Shown here: in pieces, positions 9,801-17,083 of the stretch
How positions within the stretch are numbered: position 1 is the stretch's first letter
Layout of the letters: the number at the start of each line of letters is the position of its first letter
Assembly (NCBI RefSeq): GCF_000701665.1
Contig: NZ_JNJN01000002.1
Span: forward strand, 59,187 to 123,186
Direction: 5' to 3'
DNA: 64,000 nucleotides
Source of the DNA: Agathobaculum desmolans ATCC 43058
Lineage (GTDB): Bacteria > Bacillota > Clostridia > Oscillospirales > Butyricicoccaceae
Made by a program: the position numbers and the translations under genes
The notes under the pieces: model-generated
Database searches by the model: none
What the model was told of the DNA's origin: nothing
What the model saw: the letters and a program-made list of their open reading frames with translations, nothing else

Positions 9801-11774
9801 GCGGATATTGATAAGCTCAACCCCGCGGGAGTTGAAGCCTCGTTCTCCATGATCCCCTATGCCAATTCCACGGAAAATGTTCCCGATGGGACAAAATATG
9901 ATCTGCTGATTGCCTCGGATACCACAATTTCGTTCAAGCTGTATCGTCGCGACCTGTCTGCCGAAAATCCTGCTTGGGAGGTAGTCACAGATAAAAAGGG
10001 TCCCGTAGAATTTACCATCAACAAAACACCCGCAGAGAAGTGGACAGCAGCCAGCCTGAACCGTGCCAAGGGGCTTGAGCCTACTGACTATCCGCAGCTC
10101 AATCAATTGGTCAAGGGATATGAATACGCGGTCGAATTTACGTCCATCAATCTGGACAGGGATCGTAACAAGTGGGATGCGACCGTTAACCTGTATATGT
10201 ACTGCGTTGCAGGCAGTCCCAACGATCTGCAAAACCTGACTTCCGGTGGAATCGTCGAACAGTCCTTCTGGGACAGCTATGTGATCCAACAGAAGAAGCT
10301 GGCCTCGATCGGCAACCCATCCGATTTCACGATCGATGTGCGCCGCGTTAACCAGAATGCCCCCCAGTTCATGCAGGGTTATCCCCGTGTGACCCCCGGC
10401 GATTCCCTGACACGCGTCGATTACATGCTCGATCGCGAGGCGGACGTATATTACGTTGTTGCCCCTGTCAACCGGCTGAAGCCCGAAACGAATACCCCAA
10501 ATCTTATCATTGACATCGGCAAGTTCCAAAACGATACCGAGGCAGAGCAGGCATTGAAGGAACCCGGGAAGCGTGAAGAGCAGGGCATCACCGCCCCCAC
10601 GACCCAGAACATTATGAATCCATCCAATTACACCCCAGCCAACGGATATCAAACCGGCAAGGTTCATTATGGCGGCACGGGTCGGGGCAGTTTTACCGTT
10701 GAAGATCTCCAGCCCAATCAGGAGTACTATATCTATTTTGTTCTGAAGGGTTCGTACAAGGATCCCTCTCCGGTTTGGTGCTACACCTTTAACACCAGCG
10801 ATGTGGTTCCCCCCGTGCTGATTGCCAACTCCACCGGTGATGGGCAGGCAACCTTTTCCGTCAAGCCCGCCAAGGGTCAAACCAGTGTCGAAGCGGAAGT
10901 GCATTGGCTGCTCTATCCGCAGGCAACGCAGACTGGCTATCCCCCGCTGTTTACCACCCAGATCGACAGCAACGGCCAAACACACACTGCTCTGGAAATG
11001 ATGGAGAGCGATGCGTTCGACGAGTGGTCCTCTGATACGCCAACTGGCGGCTATAACAACTCTACCGCTTTCAAGGAGGCCTTGTGGGAGATCATGCAGG
11101 GCGGCAGCAACGCTTCCCCTGCCCCTGACCAGAATGGCGCAGAGCGGAATTTCAGCGATAAGGACACCCCCAAAACCGTGATTGATAAAAATCTGCTGAA
11201 GCCTGAACCGACTAAATACTTGTTCATTGTTGCTGCTAAAAATGAGTTGGGCGGTCTGCCCGTGTTCCGTGTAGTGAAAAACATACAGAAGGTGAACCGC
11301 AGCGGTCCACTGGTAAAATCAATGAACACAACCTCCACCTACAGCACCAAAAAGAATTGGTATAACGGAACGGTTACCATCAACTTCGATACCGAGCTTT
11401 ATGTGTACGGTGGCGGTAGTCCCGATATGCCCCAACCGGAGGCCTACATTCCCACACCAGATAGAGGAACGACCGACCTTTTCCCTGCGAATTCTGTAGA
11501 ATATGTGCGTGTGTCCAACCTGAACCCCACCCGGTCAATAGGTGTTCAGTTCAATAATTTTGTTGTCGGTAATTCTTTCACGATCACGCCGACAAACGGA
11601 AAAGGGAATGGCGGCTACTTCTCCAATAAGTCCGGCTACATGCGAACCGACGGTTCCATCACCTTTACCCTGCAATATAAAAGGGATTCTGACGGGAACC
11701 CCATTGAAGAAGACGGCGCCAACAAGGTAGAATTCGTTCTTTCTGACGGAACCACCTCGGAAACCAATCCGTAA
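6900..11774 (+). CDS. Giant SLH-domain cell-wall protein with repeated extracellular modules
   Basis: A secreted 1624-residue protein. A signal peptide (KRVCALSLCAALLLGMLPL, cleavage near PAQA-GW) is followed by three SLH domains (about 40-210; for example GYVDGTFRPRNRITRGEVAS), which anchor proteins to wall polysaccharide. Residues about 215-450 look like a right-handed beta-helix (VTLENMTVTGDLYI type strands). The rest is a chain of Fn3-like modules, several opening with a GYPR-like motif (SGYPRLSD, SGYPKTST, NYPRISK, QGYPRVTP) and containing KLYWAV/TLYWAI strands. No enzyme motif was found. ATG 6900 is preferred over GTG 6888 because the latter lies in the ribosome site (GCAGAGG). Role: surface layer or adhesin, inferred. 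Confidence 0.85.
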   Translation: MSHFISHMTRIAKRVCALSLCAALLLGMLPLTTPPAQAGWEDVYLNKLVSWDIMRGDQHGNLDPGRAITRAEFATMLNRTFGYHKTGTHPFRDVRPADWFYDDISMAYTAGYFQGTSNSTASPHATLTREEAATMLCRNLMLQPQSGEDLSFTDSRKASSWSRGYIKAAAKKGVLNGYVDGTFRPRNRITRGEVASMLVNVIGTPIQSAGTYSNSVSGNLMVSASGVTLENMTVTGDLYITPGVGLGYVTLNNVTVYGQIIASGAGESNKGDASIILKNCTAPEMIVDSPTNQYVTIRTVGNTDIDRVYIRTNTYLEGKSTGRHGFAYVEVDGEEGTQLDLAGNMHEVVTMSPKSTINVGSGTVEKLTVDENAVGSKVTIAQGAVVEQMNLDTGTTVTGKGDIGTLHVNAPGCTVEMLPDTIIIRPGITANINGTIMDSTMADQMSDKPRILSGYPRLSDVAPNQTEASFMTNKPGKLYWAVRLSGDGAFDANDLIKPPSYGGKIVKSGNLSVKDANDVLSQKITGLQPGASYVLSAVLVDARDDRSTVKSVYFTTPDNSKPNFASGYPKTSTIEDTYIAFDVAATKTCTLYWAIYKKGMPAPTANDFKDGSLSGAISSGKGKLIRSEEDNILMGNKDKHAKDALAEVTEYDAYFFLTDTINDSAVKKVSVKTADRTPPIFRTNYPRISKIDAKALTGESMINEAGKVYWAIVKHGTENYPQSNPELDEEAQEIDKKLQIKGGMYALKSGSFSAKQDAVSSFNMSGLDAETAYDIYFVAEDTAGNLSEIKSILNAKTLDNSRPELVELRFSQANDEGRPLANTDVTLVFSEDIYNSQAKMSLVEMYASGKNEFTLAGDKNQTKVQWIDIIKGMFEFHNLDNPTDQRKQDLNLGADGRENITVKLNEEGQTEVTFANAALKLQSGATYQFVLNNITDSSNNVMPANTKSKEFRVLDAQVDFNKLQYTAADIDKLNPAGVEASFSMIPYANSTENVPDGTKYDLLIASDTTISFKLYRRDLSAENPAWEVVTDKKGPVEFTINKTPAEKWTAASLNRAKGLEPTDYPQLNQLVKGYEYAVEFTSINLDRDRNKWDATVNLYMYCVAGSPNDLQNLTSGGIVEQSFWDSYVIQQKKLASIGNPSDFTIDVRRVNQNAPQFMQGYPRVTPGDSLTRVDYMLDREADVYYVVAPVNRLKPETNTPNLIIDIGKFQNDTEAEQALKEPGKREEQGITAPTTQNIMNPSNYTPANGYQTGKVHYGGTGRGSFTVEDLQPNQEYYIYFVLKGSYKDPSPVWCYTFNTSDVVPPVLIANSTGDGQATFSVKPAKGQTSVEAEVHWLLYPQATQTGYPPLFTTQIDSNGQTHTALEMMESDAFDEWSSDTPTGGYNNSTAFKEALWEIMQGGSNASPAPDQNGAERNFSDKDTPKTVIDKNLLKPEPTKYLFIVAAKNELGGLPVFRVVKNIQKVNRSGPLVKSMNTTSTYSTKKNWYNGTVTINFDTELYVYGGGSPDMPQPEAYIPTPDRGTTDLFPANSVEYVRVSNLNPTRSIGVQFNNFVVGNSFTITPTNGKGNGGYFSNKSGYMRTDGSITFTLQYKRDSDGNPIEEDGANKVEFVLSDGTTSETNP

Positions 11775-11782
11775 CACACAGC

Positions 11783-11810
11783 AAAAAGGAAGCCCTCGGG
11801 CTTCCTTTTT
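11783..11810 (+). terminator. Intrinsic terminator after the giant SLH gene
   Basis: AAAAAGGAAGCCC and GGGCTTCCTTTTT form a 13-bp stem with a tiny loop, starting eight bases after the stop codon. A near copy lies at 12025-12056. Confidence 0.9.
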
Positions 11811-11813
11811 GTG

Positions 11814-11996
11814 ACTGTCGAAAAACTAGGTTTTTCCGACAATCTATGTTTGGACTGCGCCAAACATGAACGAGAAAAAAGTTCCTGTGCAGAAACTTTT
11901 TCTCTCTCAAAGTATAAAAGCTGAGGTACACGCCCCCAGCTTTTATGCATTTGCACTGCAAATGCTGTTTGATGCGCGCTGCCGCGCGTATTGCTG
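11814..11996 (+). repeat. Modular multi-hairpin intergenic element, copy A
   Basis: An intergenic stretch made almost wholly of successive inverted repeats: TGTCGAAAAA/TTTTTCCGACA; TGTTTGG/CCAAACA; GAGAAAAAAGTT/AACTTTTTCTC; ATAAAAGCTG/CAGCTTTTAT; GCATTTGCA/TGCAAATGC (9-bp arms with one base between); and ATGCGCGC/GCGCGTAT. Related copies lie at 15265-15403 and about 56326-56440. Open frames across it on the minus strand are by-products of the repeats. Family identity is unknown to me. Confidence 0.85.
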
Positions 11997-12024
11997 GCAG
12001 CCATCGGCAAAATGCTTTCAACAG

Positions 12025-12056
12025 AAAAAAAGGAAGCCCTCAGGCTTCCTTTTTTT
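12025..12056 (+). terminator. Second intrinsic terminator, near copy of 11783-11810
   Basis: AAAAAAAGGAAGCC and GGCTTCCTTTTTTT form a 14-bp stem with a CTCA loop. It closes repeat copy A on the right and nearly duplicates the terminator on its left. Confidence 0.85.
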
Positions 12057-12070
12057 CCATATGTTTTCCA

Positions 12071-12097
12071 TTATATCGTACGCACTTCTGCCGATAT
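12071..12097 (+). promoter_or_regulatory. Sigma-28-type promoter for the GGDEF-EAL gene
   Basis: The -10 GCCGATAT (12090-12097) matches the Bacillus sigma-D consensus exactly. Fifteen bases upstream is TTAT (12071-12074) in place of TAAA. The start codon is 36 bases downstream of the -10, with AAGGAGG in between. Confidence 0.7.
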
Positions 12098-12133
12098 ACT
12101 ATATATATTTTCCGCATATAAGGAGGGGTAGCT

Positions 12134-15100
12134 ATGCAGGCTCCTTGGGAATACTTCGAGCATTTCAGCGACCTTGTCTATGTCAGTGATATTGATACGC
12201 ACGAACTGGTTTATCTCAACCGCCACGCACGGGAGCTGTATGGATTTTCTTCAGACGCGGACTATCAGGGACGCCCCTGCTACGAGGTTATACAGTATAC
12301 ACATGAGCCATGCACATTCTGTACGCACAGCGCACTTTTGAAACACGGTACCGCCGAATGGGTATACCGCAATCCCGTTACCGCACATACGTTCCGCATC
12401 AAGGACAGCCTGATCGAATGCAGCGGCCACCGGTTTCATGTTACACTGGCCATTGATATGGACAGGAGTGAGCTGGAAACCTATCGCTTCAACGCGTTCG
12501 TGCATTACGAAGCGTTCATCAACGAATGCCTGATTTTTGCCTTTGCTGCCTCGAATGATCCGGATGAATCCCTTAACCTGATGCTGCAATATATCGGACA
12601 GCAGCAAGCCGGCCTGCAGCTTTCCATTTACGAGCGCGTGCCGGACGAGCATCGGTTCCAAAGCACTTACCATTGGCCTTCCTCCCCTGCGCAACCCCAG
12701 ATACTCCCCTTTGATTTGGAGCAGTACCTTTCGCAGCAATATCCCGGCCGCGACAGCACCGAACCTTTGATTCTTTCCAGTGGGCGGGAGCTGCACAGCC
12801 ACCTTCCCGCTTTTTGCAATCAGGCCTTCACCGGGGATGACCAGTCCCTTCTCCTTGTGCCGCTGCTGCTGGAGGGTCAAATCAGCGGTTATCTGCGTCT
12901 GGATAACGCACCGCCGCAGCAGCTCTGCTTTCTTGCCGATATCTGCAAGGTGCTGTCCCCTTTCATTATCATAACCATGCAGCGGCGCGATCTGCTGCAT
13001 TATTTCAAAAATTCCATCATGTACGACCAGATGACCGGCGCCCTGAATCGCCGTGCACTAAATGACCACATCCGCCATGGATGTCCGCCGCATTCCATCG
13101 GCCTCGTCTACTGTGACCTGATCGGTTTGAAAAACATCAACGATTTGTTCGGACATAACAGCGGCGACGAGCTGATTGTGCGTATTTTTCATATTCTGCA
13201 AAAAGCGTTCCCCTCTCATCCGGTCTATCGCATGGGCGGTGACGAATTTCTGGTTTTATGCGATAATACACCGCAGCCGGACTTTGAACAGAGTGTTGCT
13301 CAGTTGCGGACGCTTCTGGCCAAAGGAAACTGCGAGCTGTCGATCGGCAGCCTGTGGACAGCGGATACCAGTCAGGATATCCATACCCTGATACAGGAGG
13401 CCGACGCCCTGATGTATCAGGACAAACGGGAATATTACAGCCGCATCGACCTTGCAACCGGCCAGCCGCGCCATTCCCCGCCGCGCGGCAGCACTATGCC
13501 GCCTGCCAGCGCAGCATCCCGGGAAACCGCGTTCCAGAACTTCCTGCATAACTATTTTTTTGATCCTGAGGTATTTTTCCAGTCCGTCGCCATGGCAGAC
13601 AACATATTCTACCTTTATTGTGGTGATATGCAGAAAAATGTCTACTTTATTTCCGATAACTTAAAGGACGAATTCAATTTTACAGACAATCTTGTATATA
13701 ACTTTGTCGACCTGTTGGAGCAGCGGATATACAAGCCGGATCAGGCGCTCCATATCGCCGAGCTGCAGGATATGATTGAAAAGAAGCGCCAGATCCATAC
13801 GATCCGCTACCGTATTTACAACAAGTCGGGACAGCTGCTGTGGATCCATTGCCGCGGCATTATGAAATGGAACGATGATATGACCCGCCCGCTCTTCTTT
13901 TCCGGAAGCATGGTCTGCCTGAAAAACGAGGACGCCGTTGATTCGACCACCGGGCTTCTCAATTTGTCCTCGGCAGAGGAGGAGTTGTCTGCCATTTGCA
14001 GCACTTCCCGCTCCCCCCTGCTCCTGCTCAGCTTTGTGTTCCAACCGCTTGCCGACATCAACCTTGCTTTCGGCCGCGAAACGGGAGATGCGGTTCTGCG
14101 GGAGATCGGCAGCCAACTGGAAATACAAATGGGTACGTTCTTCCGTTTTTTTCGCCTGAGCGACAACCACTTCCTTGCTTTCTCCCATAAAGATATGGTG
14201 CCTGCACTTCCTATCCGGCAGATACGCAATATCATGCTGGATGTCTGTGCCAAGCACGGCATCCATATGATGTACCCCTGTGCAGCAGGCGTGCTGCATT
14301 ACCCCAAGGACGGATCCACCGCGCAGGAATTGATCGACAATGCGATTGTAGCAGCAAACGTTTCGGCCAATTTCCCTTCGCTGGACTATCTGGAATTTTC
14401 CTCTCATATGACACAAAATCAACGGGAACAGAGCAGTCTTGGCTTTGCTCTCAATTACAGTGTCAACCATGCCTTTAAGGGCTTCCATATTGTTATCCAA
14501 CCGCAGGTCGAGGCTGCTACACAGCAGATATTTGGCGGCGAGATCCTGCTGCGCTGGAGTATGCAGGGGCAAAATGTTTCGCTTTCCCAGTGCATCACCG
14601 TGCTTGAACAGCAGGGTGTAATTGTTCCCGTCGGCAAATGGGTCATCACCCAAACGGCACGTGCAGCACAGCATATCCTCTCCCTCCGGCCGGACTTTCG
14701 CTTTTGCATCAACATCAGCTATCTTCAACTATTGGATGACGGATTATTCCCTCATATCCGGCAGACGCTTCAACAGTTCAATATTCCGGCTCGAAACTTG
14801 CTGATAGCACTGACAGAAACCCATCATGACAGCGCACCGGAGCGCTTGGAGACCTTTATCCGGCAGTGCAAGGAAATAGGCATTTCCTTTGTTCTGGATA
14901 ACTTTGGCGCAGCCTATTCCAACCTGTCCTTGCTTTTGCAGCATCCGGCCGATCTGATTAAATTAGATCAAACGCTAATCCGTGGGATCTCCTCCTCCCA
15001 GCAGAAGCTGGACTTTATGGCAAGCTTTATCTATTCCTGCCACCGGTTTGGCAAACAGGTCTGTGTAGAAGGCGTGGAAACCGAGGAAGAATTCAATCTG

Positions 15101-15211
15101 ATCCGACAGGCTGGCTGTGATTTCATGCAAGGTTTCTATTTCTACCGGCCGATGGATTTGGATGCCCTTATTCATCTGCTTGAAACACCGGAGGGCACAG
15201 CCAACCACTAA
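12134..15211 (+). CDS. PAS-GGDEF-GGDEF-EAL protein (cyclic-di-GMP turnover, EAL probably impaired)
   Basis: A 1025-residue soluble protein. An N-terminal PAS domain (about 1-115) with a CTFC pair is followed by a GAF-like region and a GGDEF domain with intact M-GGDEF (368-372) after YDQMTGALNRRAL, so a diguanylate cyclase is possible. A second PAS-like region leads to a degenerate GGDEF in which FRLSDNHFLAF replaces the motif. The EAL domain (about 790-1020) has E803 as EIL instead of EAL, and keeps the Asn (CINIS), Glu (LTETHH), Lys (IKLDQTLI), Glu (VEGVE) and Gln (FMQGF) positions. The second Asp of DDFG is Asn (D922-N923), a metal-ligand change. Preceded by a sigma-28-like promoter, so probably expressed with late flagellar genes. 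Confidence 0.9.
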   Translation: MQAPWEYFEHFSDLVYVSDIDTHELVYLNRHARELYGFSSDADYQGRPCYEVIQYTHEPCTFCTHSALLKHGTAEWVYRNPVTAHTFRIKDSLIECSGHRFHVTLAIDMDRSELETYRFNAFVHYEAFINECLIFAFAASNDPDESLNLMLQYIGQQQAGLQLSIYERVPDEHRFQSTYHWPSSPAQPQILPFDLEQYLSQQYPGRDSTEPLILSSGRELHSHLPAFCNQAFTGDDQSLLLVPLLLEGQISGYLRLDNAPPQQLCFLADICKVLSPFIIITMQRRDLLHYFKNSIMYDQMTGALNRRALNDHIRHGCPPHSIGLVYCDLIGLKNINDLFGHNSGDELIVRIFHILQKAFPSHPVYRMGGDEFLVLCDNTPQPDFEQSVAQLRTLLAKGNCELSIGSLWTADTSQDIHTLIQEADALMYQDKREYYSRIDLATGQPRHSPPRGSTMPPASAASRETAFQNFLHNYFFDPEVFFQSVAMADNIFYLYCGDMQKNVYFISDNLKDEFNFTDNLVYNFVDLLEQRIYKPDQALHIAELQDMIEKKRQIHTIRYRIYNKSGQLLWIHCRGIMKWNDDMTRPLFFSGSMVCLKNEDAVDSTTGLLNLSSAEEELSAICSTSRSPLLLLSFVFQPLADINLAFGRETGDAVLREIGSQLEIQMGTFFRFFRLSDNHFLAFSHKDMVPALPIRQIRNIMLDVCAKHGIHMMYPCAAGVLHYPKDGSTAQELIDNAIVAANVSANFPSLDYLEFSSHMTQNQREQSSLGFALNYSVNHAFKGFHIVIQPQVEAATQQIFGGEILLRWSMQGQNVSLSQCITVLEQQGVIVPVGKWVITQTARAAQHILSLRPDFRFCINISYLQLLDDGLFPHIRQTLQQFNIPARNLLIALTETHHDSAPERLETFIRQCKEIGISFVLDNFGAAYSNLSLLLQHPADLIKLDQTLIRGISSSQQKLDFMASFIYSCHRFGKQVCVEGVETEEEFNLIRQAGCDFMQGFYFYRPMDLDALIHLLETPEGTANH

Positions 15212-15223
15212 CCTCTATTCGCC

Positions 15224-15270
15224 GACAGTAAAAAGGGGTCGCAGCTATGCTGCGACCCCTTTTTACTGTC
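15224..15270 (+). terminator. Strong bidirectional terminator after the GGDEF-EAL gene
   Basis: Two perfect 22-bp arms (15224-15245 and 15249-15270) with a three-base TAT loop carry A and T tracts (GTAAAAAGGGG and CCCCTTTTTAC). It can serve this gene and, in reverse, the comFB gene. Its last four bases (TGTC) are also the first arm of the next hairpin in repeat copy B. Confidence 0.9.
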
Positions 15271-15403
15271 GAAAACTTCGTTTTTTGACAATCTGTGTTT
15301 GGATTTCGCCAAACACAGACGAAAACAGTCAGGCACATGTCCTGACTTTTTATGCATTTGCGCTGCAAATGCTGTTTTATACGCGCCGCTGCGCGTATTG
15401 CTG
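15265..15403 (+). repeat. Modular multi-hairpin intergenic element, copy B
   Basis: This copy carries TGTCGAAAA/TTTTTTGACA, TGTGTTTGG/CCAAACACA, GTCAGG/CCTGAC (loop CACATGT), GCATTTGCG/GCAAATGC and ATACGCGC/GCGCGTAT. It lacks the GAGAAA hairpin seen in copies A and C. The middle hairpin keeps its pairing but not the sequence of copy A. Confidence 0.85.
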
Positions 15404-15444
15404 ACACCCACTTTTTCGATAAGCTACAGGTCTATCCCTGCGCC

Positions 15445-16251
15445 CTAATGATGAGGGTTCTCATTCACAAGCACGCATGCGCGCATCATCTGGACGGACA
15501 GCAGATTGTCATACCGCGCTGCATACAGGCTCATCATCGCATTACGCTTTTTGCTGTCCAGCACAACATATTTGGATGGCAGGTTTGTCAATGCCAGCGC
15601 TTTCATATCCGCCACACAACGAGCACAGCGGCATTGCAGCATATTCTCCACATAGTATGCCGCTTCCTCCTCCACCAGCTCCTGCAGAACGTTAATATAT
15701 TGAACATCCTTTTCTCCATGCGGCGTCACGAGGGCGTGTTCCTCCTCTGCACCTTGCGATGGAAAGCATATCGTTTTCTGCTCCGCCGGTTCCGTTGACA
15801 ACATATTGTCAACCGCATTTTCATCCGGAGACGTCTCTTCCGCCACCGCTTGTGCCGGTGTTGTATCTGTCTCTGCTTCCAGCGCCTGTAACAATCCGGC
15901 ACGGATCTCGTCCGACAAGGCCTTTTCCCGGTCCTTGGTGGTCTGCACGATAGGAACGACCGGCGGCGGCGCAGACTGTGCCATACGCTCCGGCGCAGCC
16001 GATGCCTGCTGTTCCGGCATAACCGATGGTTGCTGCTCCGACGCAGTCTGTTCCTCTGTTTTCTTCTGTGCGGCCGGCTTGCGGGAGGGCGCAGATGCCT
16101 TTGCAGGCTTGCGCTTAACCGTTTTTTTCTCTTCCTGTGGTACAGGCTCCGGCTGCCGCACCTCCTCTGTGATTTGCTCCGGCGTTTCACCCCCCTGATG
16201 CGTGATCAGGTTCAGCACGCGAGCTGTTTTACTGCTGCGCTTTTCCGCCAT
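15445..16251 (-). CDS. ComFB-domain protein with long N-terminal linker
   Basis: A 268-residue protein in two parts. Residues 1-180 are low-complexity (Lys/Pro/Ala then Gln/Glu/Pro), starting with a basic MAEKRSSKTARVLNLITHQ segment. Residues 185-268 form a ComFB domain: LQELVEEEAAYYVENMLQ, then CRCARC (CxCxxC, as in Bacillus ComFB CTCQVC), then ALALTNLPSKYVV. ComFB proteins have been reported to bind cyclic dinucleotides, including cyclic-di-GMP in cyanobacteria; transfer of that role to this protein is inference. It lies 20 bases downstream of the ParA ATPase and is probably co-transcribed. The Lys/Pro-rich arm could bind DNA or a partner. Confidence 0.82.
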   Translation of the reverse strand: MAEKRSSKTARVLNLITHQGGETPEQITEEVRQPEPVPQEEKKTVKRKPAKASAPSRKPAAQKKTEEQTASEQQPSVMPEQQASAAPERMAQSAPPPVVPIVQTTKDREKALSDEIRAGLLQALEAETDTTPAQAVAEETSPDENAVDNMLSTEPAEQKTICFPSQGAEEEHALVTPHGEKDVQYINVLQELVEEEAAYYVENMLQCRCARCVADMKALALTNLPSKYVVLDSKKRNAMMSLYAARYDNLLSVQMMRACVLVNENPHH

Positions 16252-16271
16252 GTTTTTTCCCCTTTCCCACG

Positions 16272-17042
16272 TTACTGCTCCGCCGCGTCTTCCTGTAATA
16301 TTTCTTCCACAAGCGCAACAAAATCCATTGCCGGCTTCGAGCGCGGCGCATAGGTCACAACACTTTTCCCGTGTGCGGGCGATTCCGCTACAAGCACGCC
16401 CTGCCTTATTTTGGTTTCAAACACCTTGGTATCCAGCTGCTCTGCGATCTGCCGGGACAGATCCAAAACGTCCTTATTCAGGTTGAGCCGTGCATTGAAT
16501 TTGTTAAGCAGAATACCGATAACCTTCAAACGAGGATTATAATATTGCCGCACCGTTTCAATCGTTTCCTTGATCTGGGTCACACCAAGCAGACTAAGGA
16601 TCTCGGGCGCCATCGGAATAACCAGCTTGTCCGCCGACACATAAGCATTCACTGTCAGCAGGTTCAGCGCGGGCGGCGTATCGATGATGATATAGTCGTA
16701 ATCTTCCGCCAACGCGGACAACTCGGTCTTAAGCAGATACTCCCGCCCGGGTTTGTTGCACTCCAACTCCACGCCGGACAAAAGAATATTGGATGCAAGC
16801 ATATCCCCATACTCCGTGGTGCACAGCGCCTGCTCCACCGGTATTTGTTTTTTGAACACCTCATACAGGGTATGTACATTATCAATATCTATACCGAGGC
16901 TGAAGCCAAGATTGCCCTGCGGGTCCAAATCGACGCCAAGGACTCTCTTCCCCTTTTCCGCCAGTGTAGCAATCAGCGCTGCGGCAGTCGTGGTTTTTCC
17001 CACGCCGCCCTTCTGATTGGTAACTGCAATTATCTCCGCCAA
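16272..17042 (-). CDS. ParA/Soj-family ATPase
   Basis: A 256-residue MinD/ParA-type ATPase. The deviant Walker A is KGGVGKTT (near residue 11); then DLDPQGN, and DYDYIIIDTPPALNLLTVNA as Walker B and switch, all typical of Soj. The start is chosen as TTG 17042 (MAEIIAVTNQKGGVG), eight bases after AAAGGAG, because an upstream GTG overlaps that ribosome site. No ParB gene and no recognisable parS site lie next to it; its partner here is a ComFB-domain protein. Chromosome segregation is one possible role. Positioning of a flagellar or other surface structure is another, since FlhG, the usual ParA-like protein of flagellar operons, is absent from this window. Confidence 0.88.
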   Translation of the reverse strand: MAEIIAVTNQKGGVGKTTTAAALIATLAEKGKRVLGVDLDPQGNLGFSLGIDIDNVHTLYEVFKKQIPVEQALCTTEYGDMLASNILLSGVELECNKPGREYLLKTELSALAEDYDYIIIDTPPALNLLTVNAYVSADKLVIPMAPEILSLLGVTQIKETIETVRQYYNPRLKVIGILLNKFNARLNLNKDVLDLSRQIAEQLDTKVFETKIRQGVLVAESPAHGKSVVTYAPRSKPAMDFVALVEEILQEDAAEQ

Positions 17043-17083
17043 TGAAATCACTCCTTTGTCTTCAAAAAAAAGCTTTTCGCTCT

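Noticed and set aside
8235..10985. Two 431-codon minus-strand frames
   Set aside because: They are opposite the giant SLH gene, where codon bias on the coding strand leaves open frames on the other.
11636..12021. Minus-strand frames across repeat copy A, with similar peptides across copy B
   Set aside because: The peptide similarity follows from the shared hairpin DNA; the frames lack ribosome sites and break in copy C.
16272..17042. Plasmid or prophage partition locus
   Set aside because: There is no ParB, no parS, no replication or phage gene nearby, and composition matches the flagellar neighbours.
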